From positions 1 to 35,294 of the forward strand of contig JALQPE010002445.1 of NCBI GenBank assembly GCA_030407315.1: 35,294 nucleotides of DNA, read 5' to 3'. Every line of letters starts with the position of its first letter. The first letter of the stretch is position 1. The DNA comes from Asparagopsis taxiformis. Its lineage: Eukaryota > Rhodophyta > Florideophyceae > Bonnemaisoniales > Bonnemaisoniaceae. Under the pieces are notes generated by a model, which saw nothing but the letters and a program-made list of their open reading frames with translations, searched no databases and had not been told where the DNA came from. The translations under genes and the position numbers were made by a program. This document shows positions 1-9,853 of the stretch, one piece after another.

Positions 1-2
1 CT

Positions 3-299
3 TCCCTTCACAATGTCGGGTACAACTCTCTCAATACAACATTTGTTGAAACTCCCGGGGGAAACGAATCCAAGAACGCGGACTGCGTGGAAGCTTGCTC
101 TCTTGCTTGGCTGTATGCCTAATGGAAGCATATAGCAGCCACCAAAACTTCCTTTCAGGCTTGTGAACGGCTGGAAGTCATCAGCAGATAGCAGAAATCG
201 GTATACGATATATTTCCTGCCATCTGAAAAGATTCCCCTCACTGCAGGCATCCATACGTTTAGAGCCGGGGTGCCATCTAGACCTCTTGTCTGGAGCTC
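3..299 (-). CDS. Partial transposase-like reading frame, runs off left edge
   Basis: About 98 codons are open without a stop on the minus strand, and the frame continues beyond base 1. The product contains FSDGRKYIVYRF, then ADDFQPF, then GFVSPG near its C-terminal side, with a hydrophobic Gly-rich stretch between the last two. This order (a D-rich segment, a 'FQPF' segment, a 'PG' turn) resembles the central part of the large transposases of CACTA/Plavaka/KDZ-type DNA transposons. The resemblance comes from pattern memory, not a search. No start codon belongs to this piece: a TAG at 300-302 closes the frame upstream, and the broken frames at 418-1826 are probably the N-terminal part of the same gene. 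It could instead be an unrelated lineage-specific gene. Coding character is fairly clear; the family is tentative. Confidence 0.35.
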
Positions 300-417
300 C
301 TATGAGCTGGACGTCTTTCACCCGAATTTATTCGCGATGTAGCTGCCCCAGTTGCTCCCCTTGTGGAGCAAATGAGAAAAGTCGCATGTTCAGAGCGTCC
401 CTTTTTCAGATGTCTGT

Positions 418-1826
418 TCACGAGTAGTAACTCTTCAAATGTGCTCCCATCAGACTTACTTTTTGGCCGAAACAGAGTGATAGCGTCACCTGCCCGAATA
501 TCATTGTTGCAATGTTCTCCGTCGAGCGCTGTGGTGGAGACGATACGCCTCGCATTTCTTTCTCGGTTTCTTCCATTGCATCGATTTGCGGGCCTATCAC
601 ATCTTCCATATTTGATTCTTGTTGTTCTTCTCCGGTTGCAAGATAACTTGCAATGATGATAGCTTCAATCTCCAGTCACTCCTTGCTGCAAAACTTCTTC
701 TGCTCCTAGAATTCTTTCCAGTTTCGATGTCTTTCCTGTTTCGTTCTGGCTCCTCCCAGCTTAGCCACCAGGGCCTCTTGATTTGTCGTCGGCATACATA
801 TGATCCTCAACTCGTCTCCATGTCGGGCGTATACCTTTCTCTGCATCTTGTGACCGTCATGATCTGATGCACTTACCGAAATGCGATGGAATGGGTCATT
901 AGAACAGCTGAACGGCATTTGACAATGAAAAAGTTTTCTATACTTTCTGAAGCAATTTGATATGCTTCATCTTCTCTTTCATCACTATTATCCCTTTTAC
1001 TAGACTTTATGCAGTCCAGAAGGGTCCGGTCTGTATATCCCTTTCCGCCCATGTGCTCGGTAGCACGACTCGTACCGATGTAGTACAATGAGCTCTACGG
1101 CTACTGACAGTCCTGGAGACATCTTTCCAAGCCTAGAGCGCTTTTGTTACATCTATTTCACACGTTGTATCCATGCTTTGTGGGAAACATGTTTTCAGAA
1201 TGAACGGTAAAATGGCTTTCCTCATGTACGAGTCGCTGGTGCTTGATCCGAAATGTCCCGCTTGAAATTAGACATCTCACGCATACCTTCATAGTCCTTG
1301 CGCTTCATCCGTAGCGTTCCACTAAGCAATATTATTGCAGAGAATACTGGCCAGGTCAGCAGTTTATCCACAAGTCGCGGTCATCTTCCGCCTGCCTGCT
1401 CTCCGTCGTGGTCATCACAGCTCTCGGCCGAGCTTTCCTCAGAGCCTATCGTTTCTTCTTCTCTGGTAACTTTTCCAGCCTCAAAAAATCCAATGTGCTC
1501 TTCTCCATTGCCACTAGAAAATTCTCGTCTTCAGCAGTTGCTTTTCCGACGTTTTCGTCCGGTATATCGGCGTGAACCTCGAATGTTTCGTTCGAAACTA
1601 GCGGGGTTTCCCCATTTTCGTGCCTTGTCCCACTTTCGTATGGGATTGACAATGATTCAAACCTTCTCCGGGTTCTTCGAGGTGTACCTTTCTTCCGAAC
1701 AGCTGTTCGTTTCATCTTCTCTTTGGATTCGAGAGAACCTTGCACAAATTGTGGATTAATGTCAAGTAGTAGGCAACTAATAGGATGGTATCCGTCTCTT
1801 TTGCCTAGGCCACTGTAATAGTTCAT
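418..1826 (-). pseudogene. Broken frames, probable N-terminal part of the left-edge gene
   Basis: Several minus-strand frames follow one another with coding-like content. The first, from an ATG at 1826 to 1446, is Lys/Arg-rich and then acidic. An overlapping frame at about 1375-1450 continues an acidic Ser/Glu/Asp run. The next, at about 1225-1380, contains LLSGTLRMKRKDYEGMREM. Frames at 873-1088, 706-918 and 418-609 follow and contain GGKGYTDRTLL, HGDELRIICMP and MEDVIGPQIDAMEE. No single frame spans the region, so it is either decayed or assembled with indels. A basic then acidic N-terminus followed by an 'SG..R...Y..MR' segment fits DNA-transposon transposases of the kind suggested for the fragment at 3-299. 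I do not recognise the gene with certainty. Confidence 0.28.
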
Positions 1827-2253
1827 GGTACCTATATTTCCTACCGTTACATCTTATCGAAAACTTCACACTGACTAGTGTCCTACCTAACTCAAGGAAC
1901 AAGTGACTTGATTTCCCATGTTGGGTTCTTCAGCGAGCTTTCATGACTCCAACGATTCCTGCTTCCTTTTCTGAATGAAATACACGAATCATTTACAATT
2001 TAGCTTCATTACATGGTATAATAGGCCTCAATAGTAATCTTGTTATGGTAATAAACTATATATAGATGAGAACACGGTTGCAATTCTCTTTCGGATTGTC
2101 TACTACTCTAATTTACAGCATTTATTCGATGTTTCTCCTTCAGTATGCAGCTAAACATCAATACCAAGACTTTTAGGTTGGTTTGACATTGCGTAGGGGC
2201 ATGATTTCTATTTCTGCTAATTTATCACGTCCAGAAATTTGACAGATCATCCG

Positions 2254-2297
2254 CTGCCAAATCATCTGCCACATCACCGTCTGCCAAATCATCTGCC
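2254..2297. repeat. Short direct repeat, 17 bp twice, 27-bp period
   Basis: CTGCCAAATCATCTGCC occurs exactly at 2254-2270 and again at 2281-2297. A shorter related form (AGATCATCCGCTGCC) precedes the first copy. Function unknown; it may be a minisatellite seed. Confidence 0.7.
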
Positions 2298-2504
2298 TTC
2301 CCGTTACGACGAGGTCATTATGAGTGGATGAGCTGTCTATTTAAGGCTGTTGATGCGCGACGTTTAGGACCATTTCATCATCCGGTTATCATGAAGATGA
2401 CAGGTAAGGCTGGTACGTTGTCGAGTAGGTATCTTTCCCCTCTCTCATTTCTTTCCACATGTTTTCCATGGAAGACAGTGCACTAACCATGAGTACCGTT
2501 CTTC

Positions 2505-2607
2505 ACTGATCCTATTTCTAGTCTATGATTTTAATGGTTCTAGCATATTTGCTTAAGCAATGCATATGCCAGAAACCATCGAATCAATAGACTAGAATAG
2601 GATCAGT
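2505..2607. repeat. 103-nt foldback (imperfect inverted repeat)
   Basis: The outer arms 2505-2526 (starting ACTGATCCTATTTCTAGTC) and 2587-2607 are reverse complements except for one missing base. Pairing continues inward with mismatches: GATT..ATGGTT..AGCATAT on the left faces GCATATGCCAGAAACCAT on the right. The turn is around TTGCTTAAGCAA at the centre, so almost the whole 103 nt can fold into one stem of roughly 45 pairs. This is the size and shape of a microRNA precursor or of a very small MITE. No flanking target duplication was obvious by eye. Orientation is unknown. Confidence 0.75.
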
Positions 2608-3114
2608 TTTCGTCATTCCAACCTACAACCATACCGTTGCACGCAAAAATAGTTCAATGATGGTAAGTTTGTTCATTCCATTCATACTCATGTTCTTCTC
2701 ATCCTTACAATACTTTTCTATATCCGATTGCTAACCTGTTGTAAATCATCTGTAATGGTGTTTATTTCCCTCCTGTCTGAACAACACATGTAGTTTTGAA
2801 ACAGCAAGGAACTCGATTTGCTTGCACATTAGTCCTGGTTGTAGAGATAGTAAGATTTTAGATACGATAGTTCGATTTTATGAGTAGTCTAGTCTAATGA
2901 TAGAACTGAAACAACCCTTCAGGCATCGTTGCCCTTGCTACATAGAAATTCTGACATCCTTTTAGATCACACTTGATTATCCCTATACATTTTATGCAGA
3001 CCACCGAGAGAGATACTCTATTCTGCCCGACATTTCGTAGCCAGATGCCTGAACATGCGGCTGGAATGGCATTTCCACCTGATTCTATCGTCCTGAACAT
3101 CAATTGTAGGCACT

Positions 3115-4320
3115 AGAAAGTATTACCCTAGGCATCATATTCTACTGCTTTCCCGTTCTGTCCGAGTCAGTACCGCCAGGCACTACAATTTACTGGTGCA
3201 GTATAGACTTCCCGGCAGTAAATTGTACTGTCTCAAGCACTAGTTCCTGGTAGTGAAATGTACTGCCACAGGTAGCACTTCCAGGTAGTACACTGCACTG
3301 CCACAGGCAGGAACTGGTACTGTCCTATGCCCCTGTCGAGTACAACAATATCAGCCAGTACTTTACGCTGATCTGGACAGCTCTATAATACATCAAAATC
3401 TACTACTTTTTGTAGTGCTGTGGGGCAGCAATTCACACATCCTGGAGCAGTACAGCGTGGTAGTGATTTACAAATACGCAAGTAGTAGAGCACGGCAGCA
3501 CTTTCCACCACGGCAAGTAGCACGGTACGGTAGCACTTTTCGTATCATAAAGCAGTACTATCAGGCAGCTTTTCCCAGAGACTATCAGCACCTCATTTCA
3601 TTGCTTTCACACATTTCGTCAGACATCATAATTTACTGTCCCCACTCGCTTCCACCGGCAGTAGAATACACAGCCTCGAAGCATGTCTGCTGTCATCATA
3701 TTCCACTGCATTACTCTACTGCCAGAACATATATTGTCACTACCTGTGAGTACAAAAAAAAGCAGCACCACACAGCAGCAGAAATTACTGCTTTGTCCAA
3801 TAATAGAATACAGTACATTTCTCTGCCTCTGCCATGACCTGCAGGCAGTATCATACAGTACATCGGGGCACTACCAAATATAGCAAAATGTGCTGCCGTC
3901 ATTCGGGCCCGCAGCCAGCACAGCACACTGCCGGAAACACTAGCTTCTACTGCCACACGGTGCATCCCACGCCACCAAATAGTACTGCCGTGGGCCATAT
4001 CTCCTGGACAGCATATTTTACTCCCTCCCCGTGCTGCTCAAGTCAGCACAATATACTACTTTATTTACAGGCCAATGTAGCACAAATCACTGCCAGAAAG
4101 ACAATCTAAATCCAGCAACTATCACTGCCTCCCACCACTGCCTCACGTCATACATCCAGGCAGTACTTTCTACTTCCGTCGGCAGCACATGGCCACTGCC
4201 TCCGGGCAGTGCACTGTACTGCCGGCAAGTAGGGCATTAATTTATATTTGTACAGTACTAAATTTTACTGCCTCAGGCAGTAAATTTTACTGCCGTACAG
4301 TACTGCCCCAGGCCCGATTT
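3115..4320. repeat. Field of short palindromic repeats, TACTGCC type
   Basis: Over about 1.2 kb the words TACTGCC and GGCAGTA (or one-base variants) recur every few tens of bases. They often face each other as near-palindromes, for example GGCAGTAAATTTTACTGCC at 4276-4294 and CGGCAGTAAATTGTACTG at about 3213. Spacing is irregular, so this is neither a tandem satellite nor a CRISPR array. Reading frames here (for example 3415-3837) have Thr/Ser/Tyr/Gln-rich products that simply translate the repeats. Arrays of this type are typical of subterminal regions of DNA transposons, where transposase binds. That interpretation is inference. Confidence 0.7.
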
Positions 4321-4336
4321 CAGACACAGTAGTGGC

Positions 4337-5767
4337 CTTCTCGCATCGAAACATTATATCGTGTCCGGAGCGATAGGAGTAGACCTCAACGCGATGAGGG
4401 CGATTACCATCGCGATGATACGTGCAGCGGCTACAACTTGATACGAACAAGTTTGCTACCCTACGACTGGGTTGACCGCTGTCCACCTGACGAAGAGCTA
4501 CCGAAGCTCGGAGACGCCAACGGGCGACGTGCTGCCAATCGAAGGCGCTATCCTGCTTCGTGTCAGGCTTGGGAACTCGCTGTTCCGCGTCAAGTCTCCG
4601 TGGCCAGCACGCTGGCTGTCCCCGTTATAATGGGCACGTCGTTCATGACGAATCATGTCGACGCTATACGCTGTCGAGCGCAAACAATCGAACTCCATCG
4701 AGGAGACACGATACCCATCATCGCGGAGGGTGATTCGACGACCCCGTACGAGGAGAGAGAAGAGACGAATCCTAACGTGGAACATCCGAAACGCCGCGCG
4801 CGTGACGAGGCCTCGAACCGGCCAAGTCGGACGTTCTCGGTTCGCCTAACGAAGTACACGCGTGTACCGGCGATGTCGCAACAAACCGTCGACGTGACGA
4901 CGGATGCGACAGGACTCTTGTTCCTCGAACCGAAAGCCTCGGTACAGTTCGGCACGGGCTACGCATAGCCGGAGTGGTCGACGTAAGACCGAGAGAGACG
5001 TTCTCTATTATCGTATCGAATTTCGCGAAGAAGGACCGCGAATTGCCGAAGGGCGCGACGATTGCGTACGCGGTACGCTCCCCGTTGGGAATCGTCCCAC
5101 TCAAACGTGAGGGCGGCGAAGCGTCGCAAAGTTTTGAACCTACCGCTAGTCGATGCGACGACAAGGACGAAAGCTAACGGGTGGGCGACGAAATGCCAGA
5201 CCCGCTAGTCAACGAGAGGGGCCCTCCTTTTCCGGAAACGGACCCCGCCACAGATGGCAGTCGACAATCGATTTGTCCCCACCTCGACACGCGGATTTAC
5301 AAACGCGCATCCGCGAGAGCTAGACACACATTCGTCAATGTGGACGAGTGGTCGCCCTCGCGAAATTGACGCTTCAGAGCTCGAATCGAACTCGAACCGG
5401 GCACGCCAGTCCATAAGTCAATTTTTGCCCTATCGACAGGGTCCGCCTACGTACGATAGCCGAGGAGCAGATCACGAAAATGCTCAACGAAGGGTTTATC
5501 GAACGCGTCCAGCGAATGGGCGTCACCAATCTTGTGGTGCTCCCAAAGATCGGACGGACCTTACGTTTCTGTGTCGATTACAGACGTTGGAAACGCGAAA
5601 AACGATCGCTGATTCGCACCCGCTTCCTCGCAGATATGTATTTGCCTCGATTCGCTTGGCGACGCGCCATTTTCACGACACTTGGACTGTAAACTCCGGT
5701 TATGGAAAGTGCCCGTCTCGCGAGTGGACCGTTGATAAGAATCAACGGTTACTCTTTCATGTGAGCG
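4337..5767 (+). mobile_element. Truncated older retrotransposon copy (protease to early RT)
   Basis: The sequence from CGCATCGAAACATTATATC to TCTTTCATG aligns base for base, with scattered substitutions and small indels, with about 9333-10735 of the main element. It covers the protease catalytic region, the protease-RT linker and the start of RT. The linker frame 4438-4968 is continuous here, whereas the corresponding place in the main element is broken near 9830. Conversely, the protease Asp region and the RT start are frame-broken here. The fragment ends exactly at the first base of the 5' LTR of the main element (5768). Its right half is not found after the 3' LTR, so a simple nested insertion does not explain it. 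It starts abruptly next to the palindrome field. Confidence 0.9.
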
Positions 5768-6420
5768 TGTAGTATACGTGGCAATTCCGAAATTGCAAAT
5801 ATTTACGTTTTCCGCGGAATTCGAATTTCGGCGGACACGACCGGCGACAGCAATGCACGAACATTGCTGGCGCATGCGCGCGCGCAACCGGCACACGTGT
5901 GCAACGAACGTATTGGCAACGGCCAACGGACCAACGGGTCCCTACGTGTGACCCACAAGGTCCTTTCCCATTCGGGGACGTTACGAGCAGTGTTTACACT
6001 GTAAAGCGATGCCATCGTGGCCATATAGGTATTGGCATCGTGCCGGGAGGGAAAGGGGACAAGACAACGATCGAGCAACGGCTCTAGTCTACGACTGACT
6101 TCTACGTTTACGTTTACGTTTTGCCTAACGAGGCTTCGTCTCCGTCGAGCTGCGTACTCCCTACCCATCGCCGCACGTAAGGCTGATTGCGTGTAGTGCC
6201 TCCGGGCTTGGTTGAGAGCGCCTCCGGTGACGTACCACCTCGTTTGCTAACGTAATCCTCGCGTGGATTGTTGCGTCGTGACGCTCGTGTCTACTCGCTA
6301 AACTATCTCTACCTTCTACCTAACATACAGTCAAACACCAGCGGGTGGACTGTTCGTTCGTTTCGTTAAGGACAGCGTGTCCGTGGCTCGTACCAGCTAC
6401 TCTAGAACTATCGTTCCACA
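5768..6420 (+). repeat. 5' LTR
   Basis: Begins TGTAGTATACGTGG and ends TTCCACA. It is matched along its length by 18712-19378. TG...CA ends are present; the 3' LTR additionally ends TACTACA, the exact inverse of its TGTAGTA start, which this copy has lost through small changes. Inside both LTRs are a CAGTGT/ACACTG inverted repeat (5988-6001), a purine-rich GGGAGGGAAAGGGGACA tract near 6045-6061, and three tandem TACGTT hexamers (6103-6120). No clear TATA box was identified. Confidence 0.93.
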
Positions 6421-6421
6421 C

Positions 6422-6440
6422 TGGTCTCTCGACCTAGAAG
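6422..6440 (+). other. Candidate tRNA primer-binding site
   Basis: TGGTCTCTCGACC begins one base after the 5' LTR. A TGG at this position is what the complement of a tRNA CCA 3' end requires. I could not assign the tRNA species from memory. Confidence 0.5.
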
Positions 6441-6519
6441 TTGCTACGAGCATAACGACAACCAACGAGGTTGAGCTCTTTTACGTTAACGAAAAGCTAC
6501 GTGCTACAGACGACGGTCT

Positions 6520-7587
6520 ATGAATTACGCTGTGTCGAATTCCAGCGCGTCGCCCAGGCAACCGTTGCCAACGTCAGCGGACGCCGAAGCCGACGTGGCC
6601 TTGTCAGCAGAAGCGATCTTCGCGACTGATCGATCTATCCCGCCGGATATCGAGGCGATCGGCCAGCTACCACGTACGGTAAGCCCGTTTGAGTCCGTGA
6701 GTATGGACCCCGCAACGCGCGGTCAGCTCAACGAAGGGAACGTGACTCCCACGGCACTACGTGTAGTGTACGAAGACCTTCGAGGTCACATCGAAAGGGC
6801 GAGCGACGCGGCCGTCGACGAAGCCGTAAGGCAGAGACTCGGAGTCTCGGAGCGCGAAGCTCGTGCGTTACGTGAACGCTCAGCGACCCTCGAACGGGAA
6901 AACGAAGATTTACGAAACCGCCTCTCCGCCGTGGAGGGAAGACTCGACTCGTTTGTCGTAGTATTCAACGAAATCGTCGCCGGACGTTCCGCTCCGCCGA
7001 GCGGAAGCGATCCGAATTACGAAGAAGGCTCGCGCGCCTATAACTCGCAATCCTCCCCGGCCGTTCCGGGAGGATACCCACCAACACCCGGTCCGACGAC
7101 CCCGACAACGTACGGAAGGGGGGCGACAGTGCAACGAGCCATCGCCAACCCCGACGAGACGCCACGAAGGCAATTACGTTTTAACGATACGCCAGACCAC
7201 GCGCGGTCGGCGGACGCAGCACGAGCTGCGCAATTCGATACGAGAGCTCCCCCGCCACGTGAGACGTACATTCCGTGGCTGGGTACGTTCGGCACGACGG
7301 ACACGCGAGTCCACGAAAACGAACGTGCCGACGCGGTACGCTTACCAGGGAACGCCCTCGGACCCGTTTGCCACGCGTTGGCAGAGCACACGACAATGCT
7401 CGACGCATTTGCGAACGTGGTGTCGTACCGCATGTACCGACTTAACGATGTACGTGAACATCTCTACGTGAACGAGAGTCAAAGCGTACATAAGCTCAAA
7501 CGTGAGCTGGAGGGACTTTTCCCTACGTTAAAGCCGTTCCGGCCGGAATCCGATTACGTTACTCGGATTCCTCGCCCAAATACGTGA
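6520..7587 (+). pseudogene. gag: Gag, N-terminal part with coiled coil
   Basis: Open frame of 355 codons from the first ATG after the LTR leader. Residues about 80-150 form a heptad-like, Glu/Arg/Leu-rich segment (LRERSATLERENEDLRNRL), a likely coiled coil. Residues 150-240 are Pro/Gly/Thr-rich and probably disordered. The C-terminal 70 residues (HKLKRELEGLFPTLKPFRP) lead into the capsid-like domain, whose continuation is in the next frame. The stop at 7587 is therefore a frame break (a +1 step near 7560), not a natural end. Gag forms the virus-like particle that packages element RNA in the cytoplasm. Confidence 0.8.
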
Positions 7588-8356
7588 TGGGTTCAGCACA
7601 CTCGGAGTGTGCGAGGGAGTGGCAGTACGTGCGCTGCACTTCTTCCTCGAAGGGGACGCCCGACGGTTCTACGATTCCCAGTGTACGACTGGCGTGATCA
7701 CGACTGATCCGACGAAGAGGTTCTCGTGGCCTCACGTAATCAACGCGTTGATTAAACGATACCTGCAAGACGACGTGCTGCAGGAGGCCTACGAAAAGGT
7801 CACGATGATCACGCAGAGTCCTAACGAGGACGAGAATCAGTACGCTGATAGACTCGACACCGCCACGCGGGCGTGCAACTACGTGTTTACGGATCGACTC
7901 CTCGTTCACCACTACGTACGTGGTTTGCTGCCCTCGACGCGGGCAGCCGTGACGGAACGACTCCGGTCACTCCCCGAACGAGAGAGGAACGACCTCACCG
8001 TTGTGAGACGATTGGCGACGGCCGAAGGAACGACCTTCCGTGCACGTACGGCAGCTGTCGCGTCAGCCGCGAAACCGAAAGTGCGGTTTCCGGTGAAGCC
8101 TACGTTGGCTATTTCCGACCACGAGTCGAGGAAGTTCGCGGACTACGATGAGTCCGCGTACTTACGTAATGAACGGGCTAGCGAGCCCAGTTACCACGAT
8201 GGTAACCCGAACATCCCCGCGAGGGACGATGACGACGTGTCGCTCGCTGCGGCTCACGTTGCCGAAATTTGGAGGCGATCCTCTTCACGAACGGGCCGCC
8301 GCCCAACGATACGAAAACGGCAAACGAAAAGCCGGACGAGCTCGAAGCTCGATTGA
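7560..8356 (+). pseudogene. gag: Gag, capsid-like domain (retrotransposon Gag family)
   Basis: A second frame takes over at about 7560 with LAQIRDGFSTLGVCEGVAVR, followed by HFFLEGDARRFYDSQ and a W..VINALIKRY segment. About 80 residues later comes the conserved 'ENQYADRLDTATRACNY' helix and a 'HHYVRGLLPSTRAAV' segment. This is the typical succession of the Ty3/gypsy Gag capsid domain. The last 40 codons become basic and out of keeping, and the true reading returns to the first frame around 8260, before the zinc knuckle. Product: capsid of the virus-like particle. Confidence 0.8.
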
Positions 8357-8631
8357 ACCGTCCATGCGAGGACGTGCCGAAGCTCACGAGCGAGCAGACG
8401 CAATTGGCGCACTCCGTAATCCCGAATGATTACTGGACGCTGTCGTGTTGGTCATGCCGCGAAGATGGCCACTCGACGTTTACGTGTCCGCGTCTGACGC
8501 CAGATCAACGGATCTTTTTCGCGTACAAGTACTACCTCTTCCACGTGAAGAGCAACCCACGTCAGGCTGAGTACTTCCGCCAACGAATGGCAAACGTAAC
8601 CAGGAACGACCTGGTGAGCGAGGGAACGTGA
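8269..8631 (+). pseudogene. gag: Gag, nucleocapsid region with CCHC zinc knuckle
   Basis: The frame contains CWSCREDGHSTFTC (bases 8446-8487), an exact C-x2-C-x4-H-x4-C retroviral-type zinc knuckle that binds element RNA. It is followed by a basic and aromatic segment (RIFFAYKYYLFHVK). The initial ATG at 8269 is internal to gag and not a real start; the frame is joined to the capsid frame by a break. After the stop at 8631 the Arg/Asn-rich continuation shifts frame again towards the protease. Confidence 0.85.
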
Positions 8632-8981
8632 ACCCGCGGAGGTACGGCACGCCGCCTACGATACTCCGAAAACCCAATCGTGACGGGGGAAGGCCCTTCG
8701 ACAGGCGCCGCGGCGACTTTCGTAATGACCGACGTGACCCCCGCCCGTGGGCGAACGAACGAAATGGCCAGCGTAATGGCCGCAGCGGAGTCTACGTGAC
8801 GACTCCGCTGACGAAACACCACTCGAGGTGGAAACGAGTCACGATGACGAACGAGCTTCGTGGGCTCACGACGACGACGTGTCGAACGGCCTCGCGCCGG
8901 AAAACGACCAGGCGATGTAGGTCACGAGCCACCCACATCGCCTGAACCCTTACGTGAAAGGGGGACGACCGACGTCGATGA

Positions 8982-9830
8982 TTGGTCCTCCGCAGGCTCA
9001 CCGATGAACGAGAGTTACGTAAAGCTCACGGCCGCGAAGGCCAACTCGAGTCACACGACACCCGACGTGGGGGAGAAACGAAGTCCGACGGGACGAACGA
9101 ACCTCACACGAAGAGGAAGCCTCGCAGACGAGCGAGACGCGCTACCCGGAAGCACGACGCTTCCGAGCGCGAGAAAGCCAAGCACGCGGCTTATACGAAG
9201 CGTGTCGACGCAAAAGAAGCCATACGGGCTCATACGGTGAAGCGACGAACCGCTAGCGAAGACGTAGACCGCGCGCCGGTCAGGACCGAACCGTTGGTCC
9301 TCGACGGGCATACGTGCCTACTTGCGTCGAAGCATTATATCGTGTCCGGAACGATCGGACTAGACCTCAACGTGATGAGGGCGATTACCATCGCGATGGA
9401 TACGTGCAGCGGCTACAACTTGATACGAACAAGTTTACTACCCTACGACTGGGTCGACCGCTGTCTACGTGACGAAGAGCTACCGAAGCTCGGAGACGCC
9501 AACGGGCGACGTTTGCCTATCGAAGGCGCCATCCTGCTTCGTGTCAGGCTTGGGAACTCGCTGTTCCGCGTAAAATTCTTCGTAGCCAACACGCTGGCTG
9601 TCCCCGTTATAATGGGCACGTCGTTCATGTCGAAGCATGTCGATGCTATACGCTGTCGAGCGCAGACAATCGACCTCCATCGAGGAGATACGATACCCAT
9701 TATCGCGGAGGGCGATACGACGACTCCGTACGAGGAGGGGGAAGAGACGAATCCAAACGTGGAACACCCGAAACGCCGCGAGCGTAACGCGGCCTCGAAT
9801 CGGCCAGCCGAACGTTTTCGGTTCGCCTGA
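8982..9830 (+). pseudogene. pol: Pol protease (retropepsin-like) with long basic linker
   Basis: The first 100 or so codons are Arg/Lys/Glu/Thr-rich linker. The protease core starts with VLDGHTCLLASKHYIV and has IAMDTCSGYNLI (Asp codon at 9399), which occupies the place of the usual D-T/S-G-A active-site turn. About 70 residues later comes VPVIMGTSFM, the second hydrophobic-Gly motif of retropepsins. Protease would cut Gag and Pol during particle maturation. The active site reads D-T-C-S-G, an unusual form. The frame closes at 9830 (ERFRFA stop), but the older copy at 4438-4968 reads on through the same place, so this is a break. Confidence 0.8.
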
Positions 9831-9853
9831 CGAAGTACACGCGTGTACCGGCG

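Larger units (their letters stand above)
1827..3114. other. Intergenic, no gene seen; contains a foldback
   Basis: AT-rich sequence with stops in all frames and no recognisable coding segment. It holds a 17-bp direct repeat (2254-2297) and a strong inverted repeat (2505-2607), listed separately. Confidence 0.6.

Noticed and set aside
3415..4240. Several overlapping plus- and minus-strand frames of 60-140 codons
   Set aside because: They are translations of the TACTGCC palindrome field, with repetitive Ser/Thr/Tyr/Gln content in several frames at once.
3115..4320. CRISPR-like array
   Set aside because: The repeat words are only 7-10 bp, irregularly spaced and face both directions, and the surrounding genome is eukaryotic.
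6190..6235. tRNA-like stretch GGTTGAGAGCGCCTCCGG in the LTR
   Set aside because: Resembles a D-arm only; no anticodon arm or matching acceptor stem could be paired.
7038..7433. Minus-strand frame of 131 codons over gag
   Set aside because: Same shadow effect; the sense strand is the Gag N-terminal part with a coiled coil and no frame break here.
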